From Gemmataceae bacterium (GTDB lineage Bacteria; Planctomycetota; Planctomycetia; Gemmatales; Gemmataceae), in assembly GCA_019748295.1 (NCBI GenBank), contig JAIEPT010000024.1:1-64000 (forward strand): a DNA stretch of 64,000 bases, read 5' to 3'. Both the position numbers and the translations under genes were made by a program. Shown here piece by piece: positions 44,390 to 54,364 of this stretch. Each line of letters starts with the position of its first letter. The stretch's first letter is position 1. The notes under the pieces were generated by a model that saw only the letters and a list, made by a program, of their open reading frames with translations, was not told the DNA's origin and did no database searches.

Positions 44390-45823
44390 TTACTTCTTCT
44401 TTTCGTCCTTCTTCTCCGGTTCCTTCGGCATGGCGTCCGGCGGGAGGAGGGCCTTGATGAGTGCGCCGCTCGCGCCGTTGTAGACGCGGAGTTGGCCGTC
44501 CTGGCTGCCGGTCGCGACCACCTCGCCGTCGGGGGAGGCGCCGATGCCGTAGACGAAGTCGGTGGCTCCGGGGAAGTTTTTCGTGTTGCCGCCGTTGGTG
44601 ACGTTGAACATCTTCACCGCGTTGTCGCCGCCGGCGGTGAGGATTTCCGGCTTTTTGCCGATGAAGAGCAGGCGAGTCACCTGCTTGGCGTGAGCCTGGA
44701 TGGTGCGAGCCTGTTCGCCTTTCTCGAAATCCCAAACCTTGACGGTGTTGTCGCCGCCTGCCGAGGCGAGCAATTTGCCGTCGGCCTGCCAACCCACGTC
44801 AAGCACATGGTGCGTGTGGCCTTCGAACGACTTCACGAACTTGGCCGAGGGCACTTCCCACACCTTCACGAATTTGTCCGCGGACCCCGTGGCGAGCATC
44901 TTCGCATCGGGCGAGAAGGCGACGCCGTAGACGGTGTCGCTGTGGCCGTTCTTGACGTCCATGATCTGCTTCCAGCCGGCCACTTCGAAGATCTTGACTT
45001 CGCCGTCGCCCGTGGGGACGCCCCCGCCGGTGGCGAGCAGCTTGCCGTCGAGCGAGAAGGCGAGCGCGACGACATGGTACGCGAAACCGCCGATGCGTTG
45101 GACGACCTTGCCGTCTTCCGGGTTCCATACGGTGAGTTGTTGGAAGCTGCCCGAGACGAGCAGCTTGCCGTCGGGCGACCACGTCATCGATTCGACGAGC
45201 GACACATGGGCTGCCTTCACTTCCTTGCCGTCCACCTTGGCATCCGGATCGACGAGCGTGCGGACGAACTTGCCGTCCTTCGCCTCATAGACATGGATCT
45301 GATTGCCGCGGCTGCCGGCCACCAGCTTCTTGTCGGGGCTGACCGCGACCGCACGCACGGGAACAACATTCGCCGGCGGCAGGCTGACGACCACCTTCGG
45401 CGCCTCGCGAACGCCGGTCGGCGCCTTGGCGCCCTGGTCGATCCAGAGTTTCATCAGGGCGAGTTCTTGCGGGGTAACCGGTTCTTCGCCTTTCGGGGGC
45501 ATGTAGGGCTTCATTTCCTTGTGCACGAGTTTGTACACAAGGCTCTCGCTCCCCTTGCCGGGGATGAACGACAGACCGCGGCGGCCCCCCTTGGCGAGCC
45601 CTTCGTAGGTCGCCATATCGAGCTTGCCTTCCTTCACCGAACCGGAATGGCAGGTAATGCATTTCTTGTAGAAGATCGGCTCGATCTCCTTGTCGTAGGA
45701 AACAGGGTCGTTCCGCTTGAGATCGACGACCGCGAGCGGTTCCACCTTCTTCGTGTCTTTTTCCTGCGCCGCCGCCAGCGACGGCAACAAGGCGATCAGG
45801 CCGAACAGGAACGTCGAACGCAT
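44390..45823 (-). CDS. exported cytochrome C (PSCyt1-like) and WD40-repeat protein
   Basis: A 477-residue secreted protein. A signal peptide is followed by a PSCyt1-type domain with haem motif CITCHSG (about 55-61) and the distal MPPKGEEPVT. Seven WD40-like blades follow (about 155-455), e.g. MTWSPDGKLLVSGSFQQLTV, VAFSPDAKMLATGSADKFVK and WQADGKLLASAGGDNTVKVW. The Lys/Glu-rich tail (EPEKKDEKKK) is common in this group. The combination is typical of planctomycetes; the redox role is unproven. GGAG precedes the ATG. Confidence 0.9.
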   Translation of the reverse strand: MRSTFLFGLIALLPSLAAAQEKDTKKVEPLAVVDLKRNDPVSYDKEIEPIFYKKCITCHSGSVKEGKLDMATYEGLAKGGRRGLSFIPGKGSESLVYKLVHKEMKPYMPPKGEEPVTPQELALMKLWIDQGAKAPTGVREAPKVVVSLPPANVVPVRAVAVSPDKKLVAGSRGNQIHVYEAKDGKFVRTLVDPDAKVDGKEVKAAHVSLVESMTWSPDGKLLVSGSFQQLTVWNPEDGKVVQRIGGFAYHVVALAFSLDGKLLATGGGVPTGDGEVKIFEVAGWKQIMDVKNGHSDTVYGVAFSPDAKMLATGSADKFVKVWEVPSAKFVKSFEGHTHHVLDVGWQADGKLLASAGGDNTVKVWDFEKGEQARTIQAHAKQVTRLLFIGKKPEILTAGGDNAVKMFNVTNGGNTKNFPGATDFVYGIGASPDGEVVATGSQDGQLRVYNGASGALIKALLPPDAMPKEPEKKDEKKK

Positions 45824-45858
45824 GAGGAAAACTCCAAGGAGGCGATTGTCTTGTTTTA

Positions 45859-46080
45859 CTCCCCTCTCCCCTTGGGGAGAGGGGTTGGGCTTCTTGCTCC
45901 CCTATCCCCTTGGGGGAAAGGGGCTGGGGGTGAGGGGTAACAGCGGTGCAAACGCTTGTCTTTCCTCTCAATCAACGCGACTGCCGGCGGGATCTTCGGC
46001 GGATGAGAACGAGTCCATGCACCGCTTCAACCCCTCACCCCCTGCCCCTCTCCCCCAAGGGGAGAGGGGGGCCGGAGCGG
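45859..46080. repeat. REP-like inverted repeats, family R1 (variant)
   Basis: Several copies of CCCCTCTCCCCTTGGGGAGA-type hairpins, with GGGGTGAGGGG and CCCTCACCCCCTGCCCCTCT facing each other over about 150 bases. The loop CTTGG replaces the usual TCCGG. It separates two exported-protein genes on the minus strand. Confidence 0.7.
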
Positions 46081-48633
46081 TTACTTCACCACGTTTACGT
46101 TGATCTTCAGATCATGATTCAGCGTCACGTTGCCGTTCACGATGGCGACGGCGCGGATCGTCAGGTTGGATCGCTGGCCTACAGCGCCCGCGGCGGGGAC
46201 TTTGAACGTCGCTTTCGCATCGGTTTGGCCCGGCGGAATCGTGACTTCGGCCAGCGTGACGCCATTCGCGTTCTCCGGCAACAACGAGACCTTGATCGCT
46301 TCGTCGTAGTCGAACTGGCGGGCGGCCTTCAGGGTGACGACGACTTCGCCGCCGAGCTTCAGCGTCGGGTTGCCGTTGTCTACCGTCAGCTTGGCGACTT
46401 CCTTCGGAAGTACCGTCACTTCGACCGCGTTCGCGGCAAGGATGGTGTTGGCGGCCTTGGTCTTTTCCTTGGCGGGAGCAATCGTCGGCGCCGGGATTGG
46501 GGCGAAGCCGCGGAAGGTGATGCCGTATTTGCCGGGCGGCACGGTCGCGGCCACTGCGAGGTCGGCGGTTTGGTCGTCCTTGCCCGGAGCGAAGGTCAGG
46601 GCGCCGAAGGTCAGGCCTGCCGGCAACTCGGCGGGGACCGGCGTTACCTGGAAGTTGCCTTTGAATTCAGGATTCGTCCGCGTCAGCTTCAGCGGAATCT
46701 TCAACTTGTCCCCCATGCTGACGACGAACTTGTCCGGCGCGGCCGTCAACTTGCCAGGAGCTTTTTCCGGCCGAACCGCCAAGAGAAATGCACGGTCGAG
46801 CCGGGTAATGGCGGGCTGATTCTGCTGCGGTTGCGTCGGCCAACTGATCGTGGCGGGCCGGGCTTCCCGAATCAGTTTGGTTGCTCCGACCGTTGCCGTG
46901 CCCATGACCTTCACAGCTCCCGTGAAGTCGGCAGCGCCATCGGCGGCGCTGAGCACCAGATGCACCAGCTTTTGCGTTTTGCCGATCGTCTGAGGCGGGC
47001 ATGTCACGCCCGCGGGGAGGCCTTCCACCGTAACCGTGACATCCCCCTTGAACCCATCCTTGCGTTCCACATACACGGTTGCATATTGGTTGCCGTTTTG
47101 CTGGAGCACCAACGAGTCGTGGCGGTAATCTTCGCCTGGCATCACGAACAGGCGGAAGTCCGGCTTCTCCTGCCCGATGCGGACGGTGTAGACATGGGAC
47201 ACGTCCGGCGTCGTATCGAGGTGGCTTGCGACGAGCAGCTTGTATGTTCCGTCGAGCGGGGCGACGAACTTGAAACTGCCCGGATCGCGGTGGGCGTTGT
47301 AGAACGCCTTGATGCTGAGAGTGTCCTGCACGTCGTCCTGCAGCGTGACGTCGGTCTTGCCGTCAGGCGACTTGATGAGGAAGTACATATCCGTCGGCGC
47401 CCCGAGCCGATGGCTCAGAACTTCGAGGTTGAACGAATCCCCCTTCTTGGCGTCGAACGCGAACCAATCGCGATCGCGTGCCTTGTCCACGCGTCCCGCG
47501 ATTTCGCTGGGGACCGTCACCTTTTGCGCTTTCTCTGCCGTGTCGTTGTCGTCGTTCTCAAGCGTAACGGGGCCCGTCGTGAGGCCGATGAAGTAGGGGT
47601 TCGAAACGCCGCCCGGACCGGTGATGCGATACTGGAAGCCGTCGGCAACCGCTTGCGTTGGGGCGATGGAGCCAAGCACTTCGAGCTTGCTGGCATCCGC
47701 GGGCGCCGTCACGCTGACGACCGCCTTTTCGAGAGGCGCCCCGTTCACCATCGCCTTGGGATCCGGCGTGCCCCCCGGCAGATTACGCCCATACACGGTG
47801 ATCTGGGCTGGCTTCCCCGCTTCGATCGCGGGCGGATACACTGCTTCGATCCACGGCGTAGGGCCGACCATCAGGCGATAGAAATGGTCGGCGGATCCTG
47901 CCGTGTAGGTGAAGTGGTTAAGCCGAATGAAGTACTCGCCGTCTTCCGGCAACACCGTGTCGATCACGCCGTCGCCGCGGGAGAGCGCCCGGCTGTAACC
48001 GATCTGACGATTGCCGGGACCAACGAGTTTCATCTCGGGATTCAGTTTGCTGTCGAGCGATTCGGCGAGGCAGACGATGGTGACGCGTTGCCCCTTCTTC
48101 CCCGCGAGCAAGTAATAATCGACATCCGTAGGCGCGGCGACGGAACCGCTGATGATGGAGCCGACTTCGATCTTCTGCGCCTGCTCGACGTCGTTGTTCG
48201 GTTCCTTCTCGGCCACTTCATTGAGCGTGGCGACATGAAAAACGCGCGGGTTGCTGACGCCGTTCTTGCTGACGATGCGGACGTCGTAGAACCCGGCGGG
48301 CACATCGGCGGCAATGGTCACATTGAACTTGGCGATCGGCGGCGGATCTTTCTTCGGCGGATCCTTGACCTTGGGGTCAGGCGTGGGCGGCGGCGGAATC
48401 ACCGGCGTCCCCTTGATGCCGGGATGGCTGAACCAGAGCGATTGCGGCGTATCGACCTCAGCGCCTGCGAAGGTGGTTTCGACGGACGAACCTGCCTTGC
48501 CGCCGCAGGGATTGAGATTGGTCAGGCGCGGCTTGGGCCATTGATTGCCGTTGGCGATTTGCGCGTGCGCGGGAGCGGAAAAGCAAAGAGCCGCGGCGCC
48601 GAACGCCAGGGAGAGAAACAGCCGACGCAACAT
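46081..48633 (-). CDS. large exported protein with PPC-type domains
   Basis: An 850-residue protein with a signal peptide (MLRRLFLSLAFGAAALCFSAPAHA). A Pro/Asp/Lys-rich linker (IPPPPTPDPKVKDPPKKDPP) precedes a bacterial pre-peptidase C-terminal (PPC)-like domain (EKEPNNDVEQAQKIEVGSII, about 145-240). IPT/TIG-like and second PPC-like units follow (DNDTAEKAQKVTVPSEIAGR, DWFAFDAKKGDSFNLEVLS). The C-terminal half has Ig-like modules with DGFKGDVTVTVEGLPAGVT. There is no catalytic domain; similar planctomycete proteins lie beside cytochrome-WD40 proteins, as here. GGAG lies 7 bases before the ATG at 48633. Confidence 0.85.
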   Translation of the reverse strand: MLRRLFLSLAFGAAALCFSAPAHAQIANGNQWPKPRLTNLNPCGGKAGSSVETTFAGAEVDTPQSLWFSHPGIKGTPVIPPPPTPDPKVKDPPKKDPPPIAKFNVTIAADVPAGFYDVRIVSKNGVSNPRVFHVATLNEVAEKEPNNDVEQAQKIEVGSIISGSVAAPTDVDYYLLAGKKGQRVTIVCLAESLDSKLNPEMKLVGPGNRQIGYSRALSRGDGVIDTVLPEDGEYFIRLNHFTYTAGSADHFYRLMVGPTPWIEAVYPPAIEAGKPAQITVYGRNLPGGTPDPKAMVNGAPLEKAVVSVTAPADASKLEVLGSIAPTQAVADGFQYRITGPGGVSNPYFIGLTTGPVTLENDDNDTAEKAQKVTVPSEIAGRVDKARDRDWFAFDAKKGDSFNLEVLSHRLGAPTDMYFLIKSPDGKTDVTLQDDVQDTLSIKAFYNAHRDPGSFKFVAPLDGTYKLLVASHLDTTPDVSHVYTVRIGQEKPDFRLFVMPGEDYRHDSLVLQQNGNQYATVYVERKDGFKGDVTVTVEGLPAGVTCPPQTIGKTQKLVHLVLSAADGAADFTGAVKVMGTATVGATKLIREARPATISWPTQPQQNQPAITRLDRAFLLAVRPEKAPGKLTAAPDKFVVSMGDKLKIPLKLTRTNPEFKGNFQVTPVPAELPAGLTFGALTFAPGKDDQTADLAVAATVPPGKYGITFRGFAPIPAPTIAPAKEKTKAANTILAANAVEVTVLPKEVAKLTVDNGNPTLKLGGEVVVTLKAARQFDYDEAIKVSLLPENANGVTLAEVTIPPGQTDAKATFKVPAAGAVGQRSNLTIRAVAIVNGNVTLNHDLKINVNVVK

Positions 48634-48850
48634 GGAAAGCTCCGAGGACATTCGCATCCGTGGGCGCCCGGCCCGGAGGGATGGATGCGTTCGTTCGCTG
48701 GGCTGCGAGGAAGGATCAAGCAAGCGGAGGCAGGCCGAACTTCGATAACCCATGCTACTTCGGCGGGAAAACGCGGTCAAGCGCCCGCGTTGGAATTTGG
48801 AGTGATGAGCGAGATTAGGACATCTCGACCATGCAATCGCGTCACGCACT

Positions 48851-49059
48851 TGTAGGGAACGCCCTCCGTGGCGTTCCGCCTAACTGGACGCGTCCGATTG
48901 TTCATCACCCAATATGCAATCGTCTCCCCCGCTTGCGGCTTGGCGATCCGGATGGTCGATCCGGATCGCTACTAAGCCGCAAGCGGTGATCGCGGAATGC
49001 GGATGTTGGCGCATGTACGCGCCCATTCAGGCGGAACGCCACGGAGGGCGTTCCCTACA
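48851..49059. repeat. inverted-repeat element, family R6 (complete copy)
   Basis: The outer arms TGTAGGGAACGCCCTCCGTG and complement enclose an inner stem CCGCTTGCGGCTT/AAGCCGCAAGCGG and a palindromic centre GCGATCCGGAT/ATCCGGATCGC (about 48930-48985). A related half-copy is at 52395-52482. The other part of the gap (48634-48850) shows nothing recognisable. Confidence 0.8.
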
Positions 49060-49069
49060 GCGCAAACGG

Positions 49070-49285
49070 TTACCGCTTGCCTTCGTGGTGGCAGGGCAAA
49101 TCCTTGATCGCTTCGCAGCCGGGCGGAAGCGTTGCCTCCTCGGCGACGAGGATGGGGAAATCGTCTTTGACGGGGAATCGGAGCCGGCACTTCTCGCATT
49201 CGAGGTAGTCGCCGACGAGGACAAGTTTCGCGTTCCGGGGATTCAGCGGGCAGCGAAGAATGTCGAGCAGTTCGGGAGAGATCAT
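49070..49285 (-). CDS. Trm112-family (UPF0434) small zinc-ribbon-like protein
   Basis: A 71-residue protein with the Trm112 pattern MISPELLDILRCPLNPRN..., YLECEKCRLRFPVKDDFPIL. Cys12 and the CEKC pair form the remains of a zinc-ribbon-like site. In other organisms Trm112 stabilises methyltransferases that modify translation components; free-standing bacterial members have no settled role. It is followed on the same strand by a repeat element and preceded by the membrane-protein gene. Confidence 0.85.
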   Translation of the reverse strand: MISPELLDILRCPLNPRNAKLVLVGDYLECEKCRLRFPVKDDFPILVAEEATLPPGCEAIKDLPCHHEGKR

Positions 49286-49357
49286 GGGGACCGGGGCTCC
49301 GCAGCCGTTCGGGGATGGGCATAGCTTAGCCGAAATCCCCGCCTCTGGCGAATGGCG

Positions 49358-51268
49358 TCAGCGCTGCGGTTCCCAGGTCAAGGTGACCCGCGCCACCGGA
49401 CCCGCGGTGCGAAGGCGAAGAAAGCCGATCGGATCATGGCCGCTCGGTTCGCGTTCCGGCTGCACGCGATCGGGCGAGGCGGCGAGCCCTGCTTGCCAGT
49501 GATAGCTCAGCACGACGACGCCGTTCTCAGGCGCCAAATCCGCGAGCGTCAATCGCTGGCCGTCCGCGTGCACGATCGTCGCCTGGCCGCGCAGCACGAA
49601 GCCCTGTTCGGGCTTTTTGAGCACATACAGAAATCCCTTCGCCCCATCCTGGATCGGAATCGCCCGCTCCACGCCGGACCAATCCGCGAACCGCTTGATG
49701 GTGGCTGGCGTCCACGCGGCGACCCAGCCGACGTTGTAACGGCGAACATACTCGTCGAGGCTGCGATCGCTCCAGGTGGAGATGTGTCGGCCTTGCAGCA
49801 TTTCGTCGAGGAAGCCGATCGACGAATGCTCGATCGAGCCATGCGGATCGAGTCCGCCGAGCATGGGCCGTTCGGTCAGCAGCGGCAGCAACGCGGCCCA
49901 GTGCGAACTGGTGCGCGGAATGGGCCGATCTTCCCAAAGAATGCGGTGATCGGAACTCGTTTCGAGAACCAATGTGTCCACGATCTGCTTTTGTTCGGGC
50001 GAGAGGCCGATCTTCAACGGCTCCGTGCGAATGGAGCGTTGCATGATGCTCGCAAGTTCGCCCCATCCCAGATAGGCGGCGATGCTGCCCGTAGCGCAGG
50101 CGCTCGCCAGAAGGATGCGGCCGGTCTTGGAGGAGACCAAACAGCCGACGGTGCGGACCAATCCATATCCCGCGGCCGGGCACGCGAAGCAGAGCGCGGG
50201 GCCGAGCAACGCCGAGGTGCCCATCTGCCCGAGCGGTTCCCAGGAGATGCCGAGAAAAGCGAGGACCGTCATGCCGCCGGCGCCCATGAGCAGAAGCCGA
50301 GCAGCGGGTCGTTGGCGAGTGCGGTTCATGAGCACGATGCCAAGACTCGCAAGGGCGAGCAAAACGAGTGCGAACCAGCGCTGGCTGCATCCGCCCCACA
50401 GAGGCGCTTCCCACAGCGTCCGGAAAGTGCGATGGGCCAGCATGTCGCTGGCGCCTGGCAACGGCGAGCGCAGCCACCAGAACGACACCCAGTCCGTAAG
50501 CCAAAAAAGATTGACCGCGAACGCCGCCACCTCCACGACGAGCAGCATCACGTGCCACGTGACGCTGCCGTGGCGTACCCCAGCGCTCAGGTAGTACAGA
50601 AGCAAAAGCGGCAATGCGATGGGGAAGAGCAACGGCTGGCAGAACCAACCCAACGCCCCCGATGCAAGCAGCCCCATCCAACTGATCATCCCCGGATGGC
50701 GATCATAGCGGATCAGCAACCCCATATGGGCGATCACCGCGAGCGACGCCATCCACAGTTCGAGTTCGCCCGATTCGAGGGCCATCCGCCCTTGGGGGCC
50801 CCACCAGATCAAGGTGCTGAGCGCCACCGCCACCGTTCGCCCGCTGAGGCAGAGGCCAAAGCCCCATGCTGCGGTCCAAATGAGCAGAGGCGCGAGCATG
50901 CACGCGGCGACGATGCCGAACTTGTAAGCGCGCGGATCGTAGTCCCCGCCGTTCAGGAAGAGAACGACCTCCGCGCCGCGGCTGCCGTCGAAGATGGGCG
51001 TTTTGGGATAGCCCGCGGCCTGAGTCCAATCGTAGACGCAGTTGGTCCCCGTTCGGGCCAATGCGTAAGCGCCGCGGTATCCGAGGTAAAGCTGGCGAGG
51101 ATGCGTGCCCGAGGTGATCGGTTCTTGATTGGCGAGATCGGTCCACGGCGCAACTCCGAACAGGCCAAGCGTCAGCCATCCTTGCCAGGCGAGCAAGGTC
51201 GCCAGGCAAAGCAGATTGGCGGCCGCAATCAGCCACGCTCGAGTAGGACTAGTGGGAGCGCACTCCAT
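49358..51268 (-). CDS. polytopic membrane protein of unknown function (glycosyltransferase-like layout)
   Basis: A 636-residue protein with about eleven hydrophobic segments in the first 420 residues and a soluble C-terminal part of about 210. The loop after the first helix contains APWTDLANQEP and YDWTQAAGYPKTP, resembling acidic loops of GT-C enzymes, but no signature is firm. The C-terminal part (WVAAWTPATIKRFADWSGVE, GFLYVLKKPEQGFVLRG) resembles the extracytoplasmic domain of YfhO-type proteins. It has no strong ribosome binding site; the start at 51268 is a choice between two ATG/GTG codons. Confidence 0.6.
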   Translation of the reverse strand: MECAPTSPTRAWLIAAANLLCLATLLAWQGWLTLGLFGVAPWTDLANQEPITSGTHPRQLYLGYRGAYALARTGTNCVYDWTQAAGYPKTPIFDGSRGAEVVLFLNGGDYDPRAYKFGIVAACMLAPLLIWTAAWGFGLCLSGRTVAVALSTLIWWGPQGRMALESGELELWMASLAVIAHMGLLIRYDRHPGMISWMGLLASGALGWFCQPLLFPIALPLLLLYYLSAGVRHGSVTWHVMLLVVEVAAFAVNLFWLTDWVSFWWLRSPLPGASDMLAHRTFRTLWEAPLWGGCSQRWFALVLLALASLGIVLMNRTRQRPAARLLLMGAGGMTVLAFLGISWEPLGQMGTSALLGPALCFACPAAGYGLVRTVGCLVSSKTGRILLASACATGSIAAYLGWGELASIMQRSIRTEPLKIGLSPEQKQIVDTLVLETSSDHRILWEDRPIPRTSSHWAALLPLLTERPMLGGLDPHGSIEHSSIGFLDEMLQGRHISTWSDRSLDEYVRRYNVGWVAAWTPATIKRFADWSGVERAIPIQDGAKGFLYVLKKPEQGFVLRGQATIVHADGQRLTLADLAPENGVVVLSYHWQAGLAASPDRVQPEREPSGHDPIGFLRLRTAGPVARVTLTWEPQR

Positions 51269-51823
51269 CGTGCGCGGGACGATAGCGAGCAGGCGTTTCG
51301 CGCACAAGGCGACTTCGCCCAACGAGGGCGTTCGGCGGCCATGCGTCTATCGAAACCGGCAATCCGACGATGGCGGGCGTCGAGCCGAAAGGCCGACGTG
51401 GAAGCGTACCCCCGCGCGGCTCAATCCACGTCGGGCTAACGCCTCGACGCTCGCCGTCCAAATAGCCGTTCAGCAACGGCGAACTTGACGGTCGGGTTCA
51501 GGCCGCGTTGGTCAGTACCAATCGAGGTCTTCCGAGATGCCGCCAAGCGAAACCGCGGCACTTTGCTTCGCAAGAAAAAGTCATGAAACGTCTTCTCTCT
51601 GGCCCCTTTCTTCATGAAACAGTATAAGTTACGCTAATACTTTGGAAGAGCGAAGCCCGGTAACGATCCCGCGATTGCCGTCTGAGCTACGCTGCCCAAC
51701 TCACCACGGATTCCACGGAACTCACGGATGCAGACGGTCTGATCGATGTTATCCGTGCCATCGGCGCCATCCGTGGTTACGGTTTTGCTCACGTTTTTTT
51801 CTTTATTGGTACCAAAGCACGTT
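51269..51823. other. gap of 555 bases with small palindromes
   Basis: Contains an inverted repeat GCCGACGTGGA/TCCACGTCGGGC (51391-51436) and, at 51695-51785, a direct repetition of CACGGA and ATCCGTG words (CCACGGATTCCACGGAACTC, CATCCGTGGTTACGG). No open frame is convincing. Confidence 0.45.
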
Positions 51824-52482
<659 letters not shown>

Positions 52483-52488
52483 GGCGAA

Positions 52489-53919
52489 TCACATCGCGGC
52501 GCGACGCGCGGGGCCGGCGGCTTCGATGCAGGCGCCCGCGGTGGGGAACATCTTCGCGGGGCTGCAGCGGTTCTCGGGATTGAATGCCGACCGCAGGCGG
52601 ACCATCATCGACAGGTCGTCCGGCGTGAACAGCTTGGGCATGAAGTCGATCTTTTCGACGCCGATGCCGTGTTCGCCGGTGACGGAGCCGCCGCAGGCGA
52701 TGCACTCGTCGAGAATTTCGCGGCTCGCATCCATGACCCTTTTCACCTGGGCCGGATCCCGTTCGTCGAAGAGCAGGATCGGATGGATGTTGCCGTCGCC
52801 GGCGTGAAAGACGTTGGCGATGCGTAGATCGTACTTTCGACCGATGTTCTGAATGACGCGCAAAATGTGCGGCAACTTCGTCCGGGGAACCACGCCATCC
52901 TGCGTGCAATAGCTGGGCGCCAATCGGCCCACGGCGCCGAAGGCTTGCTTGCGGCTCTTCCAGAGCAGCAGTCGCTCAGCTTCCGTGTTGGCTCGCCTCA
53001 CTTCGCGGGCGTTGTTCTTCTTGGCGATCGCTTCGATCCGCTCGGCGTCCTTGTCGAGTCCCGCTTCGAGCCCGTCCACTTCCATGATGAGCACGGCCCC
53101 CGCATCGAGCGGGAAACCGAACTTGAACGCCTCTTCGACAGCCTTCAGGATCAGCTTGTCGAGCAGCTCTAGAGCGCCCGGGATGATGCCGGCGCCGATG
53201 ATGTCGCTGATCGTGTTGGTCGCGTCATCTATCGACTCGAAGACGCCCAGCAGCGTGCGGAACGCTTCCGGGTTGCGCGTGATGCGAACCCACGTGCGCG
53301 ATGCGATGCCGAAGGTGCCTTCGGACCCGACGATGACCCCGGTCAGATCGTAGCCCGGACGATCTTCGATCGGGCCGCCGGTCGTCGCTACTTGGCCGTC
53401 CGGCATCACGAACTCGACGCCGATGACATGGTTGACGGTGACGCCGTACTTCAGCGTGTGCGGCCCGCCGGAGTTGGTGGCGACATTGCCGCCGATGGTG
53501 CAAGCGCCCTGGCTCGATGGGTCCGGAGCGTAGTGGTAGCCGTGCGGCTTGAGGTGATTCTGCAGCCAAAGATTGACGACGCCCGGCTCAACCACGGCAT
53601 AGCGATCGCGGGAATTGACTTCGAGGATGCGCTTCATGCGAGTGAGCGAAATCATGACGCCGCCGCCGACGGGCAAGCACCCGCCTGCAAGGCTCGTCCC
53701 GGCTCCGCGCGGCAGAAACGGGACATTCGCTTCGTTGCAGATCCTCACGATCCGCACGATTTGCTCGGTGGATGTCGGGAAGACGACGACGTCCGGCTTG
53801 TTCTTCTCGATGGTGTAGCCGTCGCATTCGTAGACCACGAGCTCGCTGGGCGAGGACAGCATTCCTTCGGGGCCGACGACCTGCTTCAAGCGATCCAAGA
53901 GCGTCATCACCGCAGTCAT
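52489..53919 (-). CDS. glcD: glycolate oxidase FAD-binding subunit GlcD
   Basis: A 476-residue FAD-linked oxidase (D-lactate/glycolate dehydrogenase family) that oxidises glycolate to glyoxylate. The FAD domain carries VPFLPRGAGTSLAGGCLP and GACTIGGNVATNSGGPHTLK with VIVGSEGTFGIASRTW. The C-terminal domain has ANVFHAGDGNIHPILLFDE and CGGSVTGEHGIGVEK. GlcE and GlcF partners are not adjacent. GGAGAAGGC directly before the ATG at 53919 fixes the start; an in-frame start 36 codons earlier lies inside a repeat. The enzyme may feed the aminotransferase at 3678. Confidence 0.92.
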   Translation of the reverse strand: MTAVMTLLDRLKQVVGPEGMLSSPSELVVYECDGYTIEKNKPDVVVFPTSTEQIVRIVRICNEANVPFLPRGAGTSLAGGCLPVGGGVMISLTRMKRILEVNSRDRYAVVEPGVVNLWLQNHLKPHGYHYAPDPSSQGACTIGGNVATNSGGPHTLKYGVTVNHVIGVEFVMPDGQVATTGGPIEDRPGYDLTGVIVGSEGTFGIASRTWVRITRNPEAFRTLLGVFESIDDATNTISDIIGAGIIPGALELLDKLILKAVEEAFKFGFPLDAGAVLIMEVDGLEAGLDKDAERIEAIAKKNNAREVRRANTEAERLLLWKSRKQAFGAVGRLAPSYCTQDGVVPRTKLPHILRVIQNIGRKYDLRIANVFHAGDGNIHPILLFDERDPAQVKRVMDASREILDECIACGGSVTGEHGIGVEKIDFMPKLFTPDDLSMMVRLRSAFNPENRCSPAKMFPTAGACIEAAGPARRAAM

Positions 53920-53931
53920 GCCTTCTCCATC

Positions 53932-54330
53932 CGGTTTGCTCCGCTCTCCCCTCTGGGGAGAAAGGCTGGGGGTTGAGGGGAATAAGCGGTGCACAAGGTT
54001 CATATCGTGCACCAAGCCGCAGGGCAAGCGCAGCGCACCCTGGGGGGCGCGCCTGCGGACTGATCCCCACCGTGCGTTCCGCTTAGGCGAGCGGCAGGAG
54101 CTCGTCTACCTCCCTCTCCCTCCGGGAGACCGGGAGAGGGTTGGGGCGCCTTTTCTCGCCCAACGCCGCGTCGCACGCCCTCACCCCCGGCCCCTCTCCC
54201 GGACTCTCCCGGAGGGAGAGGGGAGAAATGCAGGCGCCGCTCGCCTTACGATGGGGGTTGGCGGAGAATAACATACTACTGCATCGCTCACTCCCCTCGC
54301 CCCGAGCCCCTTCTTCCGGAGGGAGAGGAG
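53932..54330. repeat. cluster of REP-like inverted repeats, family R1
   Basis: A complete copy (54085-54246, ends AGGCGAGCGGCAGGAGCTCG and GCAGGCGCCGCTCGCCT) is flanked by partial units at about 53938-53980 (CTCTCCCCTCTGGGGAGA) and 54285-54330 (CCTTCTTCCGGAGGGAGAGG). The whole gap between glcD and the beta-propeller gene consists of this family plus short unmatched sequence. Confidence 0.75.
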
Positions 54331-54364
54331 CCAGATGGGCCGTCGCGCATTCGCTGCCCGACGA

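Noticed and set aside
45946-48855. A 969-codon plus-strand open frame
   Set aside because: It runs opposite the PPC-domain protein gene, which has a signal peptide, ribosome binding site and recognisable domains. The plus-strand translation is low-complexity and has no family pattern.
49352-51439. A 695-codon plus-strand open frame
   Set aside because: It is antisense to the polytopic membrane protein, whose hydrophobic segments and aromatic content are coding-like, whereas the plus-strand product is Arg/His/Gln-rich noise.
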